Source of the DNA: Fallopia convolvulus
Taxonomy: Eukaryota; Streptophyta; Magnoliopsida; Caryophyllales; Polygonaceae
Assembly: GCA_964016875.1 (NCBI GenBank)
Contig: OZ024720.1
Location: 42,623,106-42,687,105, forward strand
Direction: 5' to 3'
DNA: 64,000 nt
A program made the translations under genes and the position numbers. Positions 43,171-55,184 of the stretch are shown here, piece after piece (the first letter of the stretch is position 1; every line of letters starts with the position of its first letter). The notes under the pieces are model-generated. The model was not told where the DNA came from. It ran no database searches and worked only from the letters and a program-made list of their open reading frames with translations.

Positions 43171-45129
43171 TTAAAAAAATTAAAAGGGTGCTTTTAGTTT
43201 ACCATGAAATCCAGTTACAACCAAGCAAATTTACAAACAAAATTACATCAAATCAACTCATACAATTGCCTTAATATAAAATTCAATTCCACATATATAT
43301 ATACATACAAATCATCAATACAAGAATTCCTTAACTAAAAATATGAAAAGATTTAGACCACAAAAGATCCTACTTGTGAACAGTCTCTTTGAACTTCTAA
43401 TCTCAAAACGACAAGATCGGGATCACAAGCTTTACTTACATAGAACTGGAAAAAACTAATCCCACATCCAGTAGAGGCAACACTAAAGTTATAATTTTTA
43501 CGTTTTACTTACTTTGTGCATTATACCAACCACTTTAGGCAGTAATATATATTAGTCACAGGTGGCTAAGTAGAAATGGTTTAGCACGAGCTCTAATCTC
43601 ATCTAGATCTCATCTGGATCAATCTTCGACTGAGGATGTACTACAAAGTCCATTGCCATTGATGCCTTCAGGCCTCGAAGCATGCAGCTTTGAAGAAGAC
43701 TGACCAGATTTCCGCTCTGCATTTTCAAAATTACATTCAAAACACCAAATGATAAATGACACATAAAACAAGCTCATCTATGACGCCACAACTTACGGAA
43801 TTTCATGAACTTCTGTTTGTTGGCCTGCAAAAATTGACCTGCAACATTAGTGAGAAGCTATCACATGAATGAAGATGATTAAAATTTACAAGATATATAC
43901 TTCTTCACAAACGCCCTTCGTTGTAGTACTCTTTCAGGACTTATTTTCATCTATATGAACTAAACATTAGTGAGAAGCATCACAAGACTCTCATCTTGAT
44001 ATCAATTGTTTAACTTATTTTCATCTAGTTGAACTAAACGCTTATTTTGAGATCAAAGAGTTTTATTAAAGCATCTTCACCATCTTATGACCATATTTCA
44101 TTACGAATTATGGTCATAAGATACTACAAAAATCTACTCTTGATTATAAACAAGATTACTGAAGGTTGACAAATTTTGAAGCACATCCTATATAGGTATT
44201 TAAAAAATACAGAGCACCAAAATGGAGTTTAATCAGGAATAATTATATATGATTTGTGCAAACACGTCTTGAGGAAAACCAAATTAGCAAATAGTTAATG
44301 GATTATTATATTCAACATATCTTACAAGCAGACAAGCCAAGTAAAAACTATGCCAAGTGGGGATCATTATGATAGCAAACTGATTGCTTAATATGATTTA
44401 GAAGAACAAGACTAGTAGATGTCACCATACAGAGCATCTCCTTTTCAGCATGGTCAAACTCAGAGAGTGGCATCACAATAGACTGGAGCTTCACCTTTCC
44501 ACCACGCTTGTTCTATTCACCCACACATCAACAACACAAAACATGAAGGAAGACAATTAATATACACTTGCGCTCAATAATAATGATAAAATTTGCAATT
44601 TCCTAAAGTACTGACAATTACAAGAAAATAAAGCTGAAGATCGTATTAATTTTCCTCTACAACAGCGCACATGAGCAGCTCATATCTTGCATTTGGGATC
44701 TAGCCAGATGCAGTAACACATGAGCAGCTCATATTTTGCATTTGGTATCTAGCCAGATGCATTAAGCTATATACTAGAGATACTGAACTAAGAGTAGATC
44801 CACACCAGTGAATATATGCATGTTCTATATAGGGCTAATGACAATGTCAACACATTTGGGATCTAAAACATGCCTTAAGTAGAGAATTCCAACTCAATTC
44901 TTGAAATTGGTGACCCAAATAGCTAATTGCTGCTCGAACCACACGCATGTCTGGGTGTTCGAGCAGGCTCCGATCGCTCTCACCTGCAAGGCGTTATGCT
45001 CCTCCCAACACTAACCTCGAACCTAATAACATACTTGAATAAAATGATGGATGTGATGCTAGAACAGATGGTGGATTCGTACCTAGATCTGCACTTCTCG
45101 AGAGATCCTAAGGCGGGGGATCTAACCAG
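43171..45129. other. CACTA interior, left part
   Basis: About 2 kb of AT-rich sequence without a long frame. Two minus-strand exon-like stretches stand out. One at about 44515-44425 reads Lys-Arg-Gly-Gly-Lys-Val-Lys-Leu-Gln...Glu-Phe-Asp. Another at about 43725-43650 follows a candidate splice acceptor. I do not recognise the source; they may be transposase remnants or captured host exons. The last five bases (45125-45129) are the AthI target duplication. Confidence 0.5.
45125..45129. repeat. Target-site duplication of AthI copy C (accag)
   Basis: accag here is repeated exactly at 56593-56597, on the two sides of copy C within the CACTA element. Confidence 0.9.
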
Positions 45130-46536
45130 TGATGTCTCTCTATTTGGTGGTGTTTTCATATGTGATTTCCTTTGTAAATATGTTTCTTTTTCCACTTTTC
45201 TTGTGCGTTTTGTTCCTTTTTAGCCTAGTTCCCGTATTTCTATGAGATTCGGAGACTACGCACATTTTATGTGTTTTGTAGGTAATTTGGCATGAATCAA
45301 GGATCGATTTGAAGGAGGGTCGAGACATGGAGCAAAGGCCGAGCTAAAGCGGGAAGGAGAGAAGCAAGCCATGAAGAAGAACAAGAGAAGCCAACTAAGA
45401 AGAAGGTGGAACGAGGTCAGGACCGAGTTGCAACCACATCGGGCCCGACTTTGAAGTCTCCAACCTCGGACCGAGTTGCACAGTAACTCGGGCCCGAGGT
45501 CCTCCGTGTCGGTCCGAGTCGGTCACCGAACTACTTGGGCTCCAAGGCACGAATTTGTGGACTTCCACTTTTACCCTTCATCTAATCTATAAAAGGCCCT
45601 CTTGTCTTCTAAGAAGGGGTTCCCTCACACACACAAAAAAAGGGGGTTCCAAGGGAGCCAAGAGGATTCTTGGAGAGCAAGGAGGAAGGAGAGGAGAAGG
45701 AAGAGAGAGAGAATCGGCCAAGGGAGGAAGTCTTGATAGGTTTTGTTGGTAGATTTGCTTTGATTTGCTTTGTTCTTGTGGATTTGAAAACCCTTGATTG
45801 GAATTTGTGGATTGCTTTGGATTTGAATGAAACTTTGCTTTGTTTTGAGATTGATTATGATGATTGCTTTCCCTTTTGATTTGATTGCTTTCTTTGCTTG
45901 TCACATGGAGTAGATCTCCTTGATCTTGGGTTATGGGGGAAAACCCTAGCTAGGTTTAGGCTAGAAACCCCAATTCCATAGCCTGAGTGTTTGATCTAAG
46001 GAACCCACTCTACATAGAGCTACAATTCCTTGCGAAAGTTGGGAATCAAGGCTTGAGATTGGCAAAGTAGCGAAAGTGAACATGTGTCAATCTCAAGACC
46101 TTGCTTCGAAGGGGATTTCCCCATGAATCGAGGTGTAGATGTGGTTGGAACGAGGGCGAAAGCACTCGATCCTAGTCCAATCATCACTCTTTGCTTGAAT
46201 TGGGGTGGAAAAGCCTTAATCTACTAGGGAAGGAACCCAAAAGCCCAAGATCTACTTTTAAATCCTTGAGTTCGACATCCCCAGCTACCTCGGGCCCGAC
46301 TTACACAGTGTCGGTCCCGACTTCCTCTTGTCGCCAACCTCGGGCCCGACGTGACCTCAGTGTCGGTCCCGACTGTTTTCTTTGTTTACCTTTGTTTTAT
46401 GCTCTCCTTTCTAGCTTCCTAGTATCTAGGCACATCGATCGAGTAGACTTCCCGAGTGTTCGACACCCACCACGTACTACAACGGGGTCGGGTTATAAAT
46501 TGTATCTCTAGACCCTCGCAATCCGAGGGGCGATCA
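45130..46536 (+). repeat. 5' LTR of AthI copy C
   Basis: TGATGTC to GATCA. The TATA box is at 45588. Palindrome pairs lie at 45439/45488 (before TATA) and 46290/46340 (near the end), alternating with TCGGTCCCGA and TCGGACCGA units. Confidence 0.96.
45588..45596 (+). promoter_or_regulatory. TATA box of the copy C 5' LTR
   Basis: TATAAAAGG, 90-150 bases after the first palindrome pair. The same box in the 3' LTR is at 55643. Confidence 0.7.
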
Positions 46537-46543
46537 AAAAGAT

Positions 46544-46561
46544 TGGCGCCGTTGCCGGGGA
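46544..46561 (+). promoter_or_regulatory. Primer-binding site, perfect tRNA-Asp match
   Basis: TGGCGCCGTTGCCGGGGA is complementary to the 3' end of plant tRNA-Asp including CCA, 7 bases after the LTR. It is the best-preserved primer site in the window. Confidence 0.92.
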
Positions 46562-46689
46562 AGTCTAAGTGCATTGAGTGCTAATTTGGTGAGTTTCTTG
46601 TGTTTTGGTAGTGATTTGGGTGAGGGAATAGCCCAAACCCTTTGTTTATTTTTGATTTGTTTTGGTTTGTGTTTTTGTTTCATAGGTGT

Positions 46690-49630
46690 ATGCTAGCTCG
46701 TTCCTCCCGAGGAACACTTGATCTTGAGTTTGTGAGTGATCCGGAAAGTATTCTCAAGGAAGCCCGAAGAAGGAAAAGGATGGAGAATCAAGCTCTCCAT
46801 GTTGATGAGGAGTTGGCTCAACTTAGGGCCGAAATGGATAGATTGCAACTTGAGAGGGACAATCAAGAGGAGGTGGCAAGAAGAGAACGGGAGAAACGGA
46901 TGAGAGCCGAGGCTCAACTCAACGCTCTACCCCGGAATGCACGCCAATACATGCATCCGGAGTTGAGGGTACCCGAGCCGGCTATTGTGCTTCCCGAGGT
47001 TGCCAAGAATTTTGAGATCAAGACGCAATTCGTCTCCCTCAACAAGCGTGATCAATTCGAGGGTCGTCCACATGAGTGTCCCATAGAGCATGTTAAACGA
47101 TTTGTGGATATGTCTGAGACGATCTCCACCGACGAGGAGACATTGGAGTATGTGCTTCTAAAGGCGTTCAAATGGTCACTTGGGGGCAAGGCCACACATT
47201 GGCTCGAGAGCCAAGCTCCTAGTTCAATCACAACTTGGAAGACACTCTATGATGCTTTCTTGATGAAGTTCTTCCCGCCCTCAAAGACAACCGAGTTAAG
47301 AAGGAAGATTGCAAGTTTTCAACAAGGTCCGAATGAGCCTCTCTTCGAAGCATGGGACCGTTTCAAGGAGATGTTGCGCCAATGTCCTACTCATGGCCAA
47401 CAACCATATGTGCTTCAAGACATCTTTTTCCAACGCATCAATCCGGTAACGAAGGACAAGCTTAATCTCCACACCGATTGTGGCTTCATAGACTTGACAC
47501 CGGATCAAGCTTGGGAGCTACTTGACAAGCTATCCGATTATGAGGCTATGTATGGGGTGAGTCAAGCTAGCAAGGAGGTGAAATTCAAGATGAAGGTGCA
47601 AGGAAGTTATATGATCCAAAGGGAGAAGACATTGATAGGGATGTGAAGCTCCAATTCCTTGAAGGTGAAGTGAGCAAGCTTAAGAGGCAAGTCCACTACT
47701 ACAAGCAAAATGCTAGAGCTTGTGAGGAGTGTGGATCCCTTGCACATGCTACACAAGGTTGCCCGAATGAGATCCAAGTGCGCTTGGCCGAGCGAATTGA
47801 GGAGGCAAACTATGTTCGAGGAAATTTCGGTGGAAGAGGCAATTTCAACAATGGTGGCAATGGCCGGTGGAACAACGGTCAAGCTCAAGGCTACAACAAC
47901 AACTTCAACCAAAACGAGCCAAGGGCGCCACCACCACCATATAGACCACCGGGATTCAATGAGTTACAATCATTTGCTCAAGAGATGAGAGATGGGTTCA
48001 AGGAGATGAGGACCCAATTTAATGAGTTTGGTGCATGGAGGAGGCAAGTCGAAAATCAATTTGCCCAAATTGCGACTCAATCCCCGAGAGAGAATGGGAG
48101 ACTTTCGGGCCGACCAGAGGAGAACCCTCGATCTCAAAACAATCAAAATGAAGTCCGGGCAATTGGATTGAGAAGTGGCCGAAACCTACCCGAGCCACAC
48201 ATGCCTAAGAAGAATGAAGAGAGTCGGACCAACTTACCCAGCAAGTCGGGTCCGACGTTCCCCGAAGTCGACCCAGCAAGAAGATCGACTCCTTCACCAC
48301 GGACCGAGGTCGAGAGCAACTCGGGACCGACGTACACAGACCTCGATCCAACTCTTCTGCCTCGGACCGAGATTCACAACATCGGGCCCGATATGGTGCC
48401 CAAGTCGGTCCAACCAGGAAATGTTGCAAGTGAAGTAGGGAAGTCCAAAGAAGTTGATCCAAGCAAGATTCAAGGTGCAACAATTCTTCCATATCCCTCG
48501 ATGAAGCCAAAAGATGTTGTTGAGAACAAGTTCAAGAGGTTTCTCAAACTCTTGCAAGGCTTGAACATCTCTATCCCGTTCACCGACGCATTGAGTGAGA
48601 TGCCATCTTATGCCAAGTTTTTAAAGGAGATTTTGAGCAAGAAGAGGTCTATAGTTGGCATGCAAGATGAAGTCAAGACCTTGGAATTACCACAAAAGCT
48701 AGGAGATCCCGGTCGCTTTGCTATAACTATTGGTGTGGGGTCTCAAAACTTCCAAGCCTTATGTGACCTTGGGGCAAGTGTTTCGGTGATGCCCGCTAGC
48801 ATTTGGAGAAGAGCAAATTTGGGTGAAATGGAGCCGGCCGATATGTCCCTAACTATGGCCGACGGTTCCATCATCAAGGCTAAGGGAATATTGGATGACG
48901 TTCCGGTGCGAGTTGGAAAGTACTTTGTCCCGATGATTTCGTGATCTTGGACATGCATGAGGATCCCTTGGTCCCAATAATCTTAGGAAGACCATTCTTA
49001 GCTACGGCAGGGGCAAGGTTTGATGTCAAGAATGGCAAGGTTTCCTTTGAGATTGGGGAAGAGAAGGTCGATTTTCACTTCAACAAAGCTTTGAATGAGC
49101 CGGACGCCTTGGCCATCCTTAAACTTGAAGAGAGTGCCAAGAGAGAAAGTGAAGAAGTGGAAGTTTCTAGAGAGGTCGTTGTGTTAAGGAGTGATGAAAG
49201 CTTCAATGAACAAATACAAGTAAGGGAGTTGTTAGAGCAATTCAAGGATCAAAATGAGTCAAGGATCAATGCTAGCCCAAGGAGAGATGAAGAGTATCCT
49301 TACTTATATCCTTTTAATGTTGGTGATGACCACAATTCTTCCCAAACTTTTGATTCCTACATTTGTTTAAGTGATTTGAACGATGACTTAGGAGACTCCT
49401 ACATTTGCCTTAGTGATTTGAAAGATGAATTGGTAGAATCTCCTAGGAATTCTTTGGATAACGTTGGTGTAGGAAAAGAAAAATATGATGGAGCAAGTAA
49501 GGAGGAGAAATCTCATCCGTTGGAAGAGTATGATGAGATAGGCCCGAGATCGGAGAGCCATGCCTATGTAGACCATCGTTGGTGGTTTTATGGGTATGAA
49601 GGCAATGGGAATGGGCATAACAATGGCTAG
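46690..49630 (+). pseudogene. Athila gag-protease, two frameshifts (AthI copy C)
   Basis: Same protein as the intact gene at 24615-27584, starting at ATG 46690. A one-base deletion at 47581-47584 shifts the frame after the gag core. A second one-base deletion near 48931, in a C run, shifts it inside the protease, after Asp-Leu-Gly-Ala-Ser. A TAG at 49628-49630 replaces the GAG of copy B, a few codons before the natural end. The zinc knuckle (Cys-x2-Cys-x4-His-x4-Cys, about 47728-47763) and linker palindromes (48230-48415) are kept. This copy cannot make protease. Confidence 0.9.
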
Positions 49631-49701
49631 CAATTCACCGTGTTTCACCCGCCATAAGGTTGAGGTTAGGAAGTCAAGCTAGTGACTCTAAACGAGCGCT
49701 T

Positions 49702-49719
49702 CTCGGGAGGCAACCCGAG
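49702..49719 (+). other. Conserved hairpin downstream of protease (copy C)
   Basis: CTCGGGAGGCAACCCGAG, identical to copies A and B. Confidence 0.85.
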
Positions 49720-51135
49720 CTAGTAGCTTTCTTTTCGTAATTTTAGTTTGATTTTTCTTAGCTTAACCTAGCTTTTCTCTAACCAATCTCTATCTAGTGT
49801 TTTGTGGATTTATGGTGTCGTGCATTCTTCAAAGTTGTGTAGGATTTGAGGTGAAATATTTAAATGGAAATATGGGAAAGAAGTTGCAAAGAGGATGGAG
49901 TAAAATTGGTGACCCGAATACTCCCACATCGAGCCCAGGTAAGTCGGGCCCGACTTAGGGACGTCGGTCCATGAAGTCGGTCCGATACGAATTGACTAGT
50001 TGGAATGCCAATTTTGCCCTTGACCTAATTTGTCCCTTTCCCCCTTTAAATACCACCCCCACCTACCTATCGTCTTCATATCAACCACCATTCCCAAAAT
50101 ACAACCCCTCTCCCTCAAAAACTCTCAAAGTCGGCCGCCCCTTTCCCCCTAACCCGATCATACTCGATCCACACCCTCCCTACTTCATCTCGTTCCAACC
50201 ACAAAAAGGCCTACCTAACCCGATTCCGAGTAGAAATTTCGAGTTCAATATAGTCCTTCATCCCCCATCTAGATCTAGATTGAGGAAATTTGAGTTCTAA
50301 GTTGCTTATTTGTTTAAAAGTTCAATACTCTTCGAATCCGGTATGTGTTACTCGATCTCTACTTATTTCTTTGAAAATTTTGTGCTTTCATTGCATAGAT
50401 TGAGTAATGCCATGTTTGATTGAGAGCAACCCGAGCTAGTAGCCTTCTTTTCGTAATTTTAGTTTGATTTTCTTAGTATAGCTTAGCTTTTCTCTAACCA
50501 ATCCTTATCTAGTGATTTGTGGATTTATGGTGTTGTGCATCCTTCAAAGTTGTGTAGGATTTGAGGTGAAATATTTAAATGGAAATATGGGAAAGAAGTT
50601 GCATGAGGATGGAGTAAAATTGGCGACCCGAATACTCCCACATCGAGCCCAGGTAAGTCGGGCCCGACATAGGGACGTCGGTCCATGAAGTCGGTCCAAC
50701 TTGATTCGACTAGTTAGAATGCCAATTTTGCCCTTGACCTAATTTGTCCCTTTTCCCCATTAAATATTATCCCCCACCTACCTACCATCTTCATTATCAA
50801 CTACCATTCCCAAAATACAACCCCTCTCCCTCAAAAGCCTTCAAAGTCGGCCGCCCCTACCCTCACCATACTCGATCCACATCCATCCCACTTCATCTCG
50901 TTCCAACCACAAAAAGGCCTCCCAAACCCGAATCCAAGTAGAAATCTCGAGTTCAATATAGTCCTTCGTCCCCCATCTAGATCTAGATCTAGGAAATTTG
51001 AGTTCTAAGTTGCTTATTTGTTCAAAAGTTCAAATACTCTTCGAATCCGGTATGTGTTACTCGATCTCTACTTATTTCTTTGAAAATTTTGTGCTTTCAT
51101 TGCGTAGATTGAGTAATGCCATGTTTGATTGAGAG
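49710..51135 (+). repeat. Tandem duplication of the ORF1 leader (copy C)
   Basis: Unit 1 is 49710-50425 and unit 2 is 50426-51135, a period of 716 bases. The units differ far more than the two LTRs do. Unit 2 is close to copy B, whereas unit 1 shares variants with copy A. Each unit has a CAG/GTAAGT donor, a palindrome cluster and a TATA-like box. The junction reads gattgagag/caacccgag. A template switch between two AthI lineages fits better than simple slippage. Confidence 0.8.
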
Positions 51136-51692
51136 CTTGAGCTTTAGCATCAATGGTGGATTTGCATGATTTGTGAAATTGAGCTTTAAAGTTGTTTATG
51201 CATGCTTAGATCCATTTAGAACTTCGATTAGGGATGTTTGATGGTTGAATTTGAAATTTAAGTGCATGATAGAGTGATTTGGGTTGATTTGAGGTTAGAA
51301 TCGAAGCATGAACTAGGTCGAGATCGACGTGCCCAGGAGAGTCGGGCCCGAGTTGTGGAAGTCGGTCCAACAAGTCGGACCGAGGTTGAGTAAGTCGGGC
51401 CCGACATAGGTTGGAAGTCGATCCTTGTTGTTTTTACTCTCTTCTTGTGATACCATTTGGATTCATGTGTTTAATTGTTGGCTATAGCCTAATCATGATG
51501 TAGAATGATCATTTGCTTAGGTATTGTTAGAAGATGTCCATGATGATTTATGTTGGATTGAGATGCATGTGAGTCTAGAGACTAAGTATGGGGTTCCCTT
51601 TGTGTTGGAATGTTGTTGTGTGTTGATGTTTTCTTTTGTTGGGTTGTATGGAGTTTATCTTGGATCCTTTTGTTTGGATGTGTGTAGGTACA
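51136..51692 (+). other. Distal ORF1 leader (copy C)
   Basis: Non-coding, with palindromes at 51342 and 51395. It ends in a GT-rich run and AG just before the ORF1 ATG, a candidate splice acceptor. Confidence 0.55.
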
Positions 51693-53455
51693 ATGGAGAC
51701 AAGAGCTTCATCCTCTCATGCGGAAAGGCCAAGGAAGAAATCCAAGAAGTCAAGGAAAGAGCCGAAGTTGGATGATGTCTATTTGGAGGATGACGAGCAA
51801 GTGGAGAATTATGAAAGATATATGGCGCTCTGCACCACACGAGGTGGCTTGATTGGGAATCCGTGAGGAAGATGGACATGGATCAAGCCCTTCCAAGATG
51901 CTACTCCCACATCGGTCTTAATGGAATGCTAAGGTGGGACAACACTCACTACCCTGCCCTCACCTCGGAATTTATGGCCACATTCGAGTGCACTTATGAT
52001 AATGTGGAGGATGAGGAAGGGGCGATCACTTTCCGATTGGGCAACGAGGACCACAATCTCACTCTTAGGGATTTGGCTACCTACTTCGGGTTCCCATGCC
52101 CAAAAGAAGAGGCAGGCGTCAACAATGAGAAGGTGAACCAAGTGTGGCGTCATGTGGCCGGGAAGAGTGAGATGGGAAAGGGAGCCTCCACAACCAAGAT
52201 TGCTAGCCCTCTTTTTCGGGTCATGGTGCGAGTCTTGGGGTGTGCAATCTATGCTCGTCATGAGTTGAGCAAGCCGATGAAGGAGGAGATCATGTTGCTC
52301 CATGAGATGCTTTTCAACACCGAGAAGCCCATGAACCTTGCATGGGAGTGGGTCAAGATGGTGCGAGACTTCCAAAGCTCCTCTTGGATCTACTTCGGTG
52401 GGATGATAGCAAGGCTCTCCATGCGTCTAGGAGTTGATCTTGACAAGTATTCTCTGGCTCTGAATGGTGTTGAGTTCATGAACATGAAGTATTTCAAGAA
52501 GGCCAACATCATCAAGGAGAAGCTCTACATGATTTCCTTGGCCCCTCACTCAAACTATGATGGTGTGTCGATCCGGTTAGTGCACAACCTCTATGATCTT
52601 TCTCGGTATCAAAATTGGTACCAAGTGTGGGCCGGCAAGCCACACTCATTTGGTGACCCCGAAGGTGCAAGAGAAGGGCGGCGACAACAATCTCAACACA
52701 TTCGGTTTACCTCCCCTCCATCTACACCGGATTCCGACCAAGACAACTTCGTGTTTGCACCTCGTGGGGAGGACATGGATGTCGATCAAGGGAAAAATGA
52801 AGAAGATGAGCGCTTCCAAGTTTTGATGGCCAACCTCCGAGCCACGCACCAAGCTCCAACACTGGCGGACCGAGGTACACACCAAGTCGGGCCCGACTTC
52901 CCTCAACGTCGGTCCAGTTCATTCCATGGTGGTGAGGTCCTGAGGCACTATGAACGAGGAGAAGGGAGCGGTGCAAGGCGAGAGCAATTCCAAGGTGGCG
53001 GTTATGAAGGCTATGCCCAATGGTACGGTCCGGGAATGGTGTTTCCCGAGCAACAACAATCGGTGGACATGTCCTTCTTAGCCAACCAAATGGCCCATCT
53101 CCAACTTCAACAAGAAAATGTTCTCCAAGAGGTCCATCAAATGAATCTCCAACAACAACAAATGCTTCAACAACAAAGTGTGTTCCAAGCTAGCCAACAA
53201 GAGATGAACCGAGCCCTCGGCTACACTAGACGAAAGGTGGAGGAGCTTAGGGAGGTGGAAGACCAAAGGTGGCGGGTCCAAGATAGCTTCAACACGTGGA
53301 TGAGCGGGAACTTCCCTTCCCGTGAGGACCAATGGACACGCCCGGAGCCTCAACTCCAACCACCACCACAAGACTTCTACCAAGAGCAAGTGTACGAGAG
53401 GGAGCGGCAAGCAAGGCTCCAAAGAGGATGTAGACGTGACAACCCCTTCGAGTGA
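51693..53455 (+). pseudogene. ATHILA ORF1-family protein, one frameshift (AthI copy C)
   Basis: The ATG at 51693 and the natural TGA at 53453-53455 match the other copies. A net one-base deletion at about 51829-51832 puts the N-terminal 46 codons out of frame with the rest. From 51863 onward 530 codons are open. They cover the conserved core, the linker with a palindrome at 52887, and a glutamine-rich segment near 53080-53180. The latter is shorter than in copy B, so this tract varies in length between copies. The function is unknown. Confidence 0.87.
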
Positions 53456-55149
53456 TCCTAAACATGCCATTGAAGAATAAGAAATTGTGATCTTTTCATA
53501 CACTTCTCTCTTGCTTTTAAGTTTTGATTTCCTTGTTTGATGTGGACATCAAAATTTTAAGTATGGGGTGGGGGTAGGTGTGTTCATGATTTCACTTGTT
53601 TATGTTTGTTTGTTATTTTGAGGATATTTAGTTTGTGTTTCTAGTTTGTATTTGGGATGTTTGCTTATTGGTTTGTGGTTTGTGGAATGACATGGATGAT
53701 TAATTTGGTCTAGAATGGATGAGTTTTTGGTTTTAGAGAAATTTTTGCAAAAATCCAAAAAAATAAAAAATTGAAAAATTGTGTTAAAAACAACAAAAAG
53801 ATTTTGTGTTTTGTAGGTTTTGGACTAGAAATTCCCATCTTAGATTGCCAAAATAAAAGCTAATGATGATGTGAGCATGTAAATTCCTTTGCATATTTTT
53901 GGATAGTTTAGCCTCTAAAAATGATGTTGCTTTTGATGTGATCATGATATCTTGCTTGTTTTATTGAACATGTGAGTTCTAGGATGAGTTCTTATGCAAC
54001 TAAGTATGAGTGACCCCTGTGAGATTGATTTTTGGCCATTTTAGGGATTCTTGTTCATATTTGCATATCCCTCATGTTTCTTGTGTGATTAGCTCATGCA
54101 TGCTTAGTAAAACTTGCTATTGCGGTGTTTATCTATTTTCCAAGACTGTCATGAGAATTGTCCTAGCAAGGTCACATTGATTTTGAACTTTATTCTTCTA
54201 GTCACATAAATGTTCCATATCCTACCATGAAGATAATCCTTTGTTTGTATCCCCGTTCTAGCCTAAGCCTTTGTTTGAAACTCCTCAAAAATATTATTCC
54301 TAGCCTTATATGACTTGACCCTTATGGGATTGGACTTTAGAAGAAAGGTTGGGATTGTATTTGAAGAGTTGAGATTCTCTTGGGTTTAAGGAAAAAGAAT
54401 GGTGTTATGAATCATGTGGGTAGTGCATATTTGTTGTACAAAAATGAAAAAAAAAAGAAAGAAAATGTTGGAAATATAAAGTGGAATAAAGCAAGGAGCT
54501 TAAGTGAAGAAAATGGTCCGACCGAGTTACAAGTAACATCGGGCTCGATGTCATAAGAAAGTCGGTCCAAATGTAGAAAGTGTTGAAAATCCAACAAAAA
54601 GCATAAGAGCAAAGATGAAGTGGAATGTTAAGTGAAATTTTGGGTTGAAAGGAAAATGTTAAGTCTTTTGGGTGAGTGTGAAAGTAATTGTGGAATTTGG
54701 TGAAGTTGGTGAGAGTTTAGGTTGTTCAATCCCCATTGTAAGCACCACAAGACCAAATAATTCCCACCTTGAGAAATACCAAAAGCCCCATTACAACCCG
54801 GCCGAATGGAACCTCTTTGAGGACCTCCATTGAGCCAAGCTCGAAATTCTTTTTGTACTTTGCATTAGGCATCTCTAGGTGGAGGAATTGGTGATATTAA
54901 CTTCAATAGTAAAGTCCTTGCATGATTTTTGAGCTTGAGTGTTCATTGCTAAACCCAAAACACATGATGAGTGATACACATTCACATATCCCTAAAGTGA
55001 GGCTTAGTTGCATTGACTTTATTCCTTGGAACACTTAATCATGTGTGATGATGTAATCTTGCTTGAATATCGATCACTTGTGCTTAAAATGTGTTTTCAT
55101 ACGAGGCTTTACTTGAAGATTATGTTTCGGTCTTGCTCACATTGTTATT
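53456..55149 (+). other. 3' non-coding tail (copy C)
   Basis: Collinear with the tails of copies A and B. The palindrome at the 4166-equivalent site is mutated to TCGGGCTCGA near 54539. No gene is seen. Confidence 0.65.
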
Positions 55150-55184
55150 GCTTGAGGACAAGCAAGTTTAAGTATGGGGTATTT
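55150..55184 (+). promoter_or_regulatory. Hairpin and polypurine tract (copy C)
   Basis: GCTTGAGGACAAGC at 55150-55163, then AAGTATGGGG and the LTR start at 55185. Confidence 0.78.

Noticed and set aside
46544..46561. tRNA gene fragment
   Set aside because: The match to tRNA-Asp is only the 18 bases of a primer-binding site, in complement, next to an LTR.
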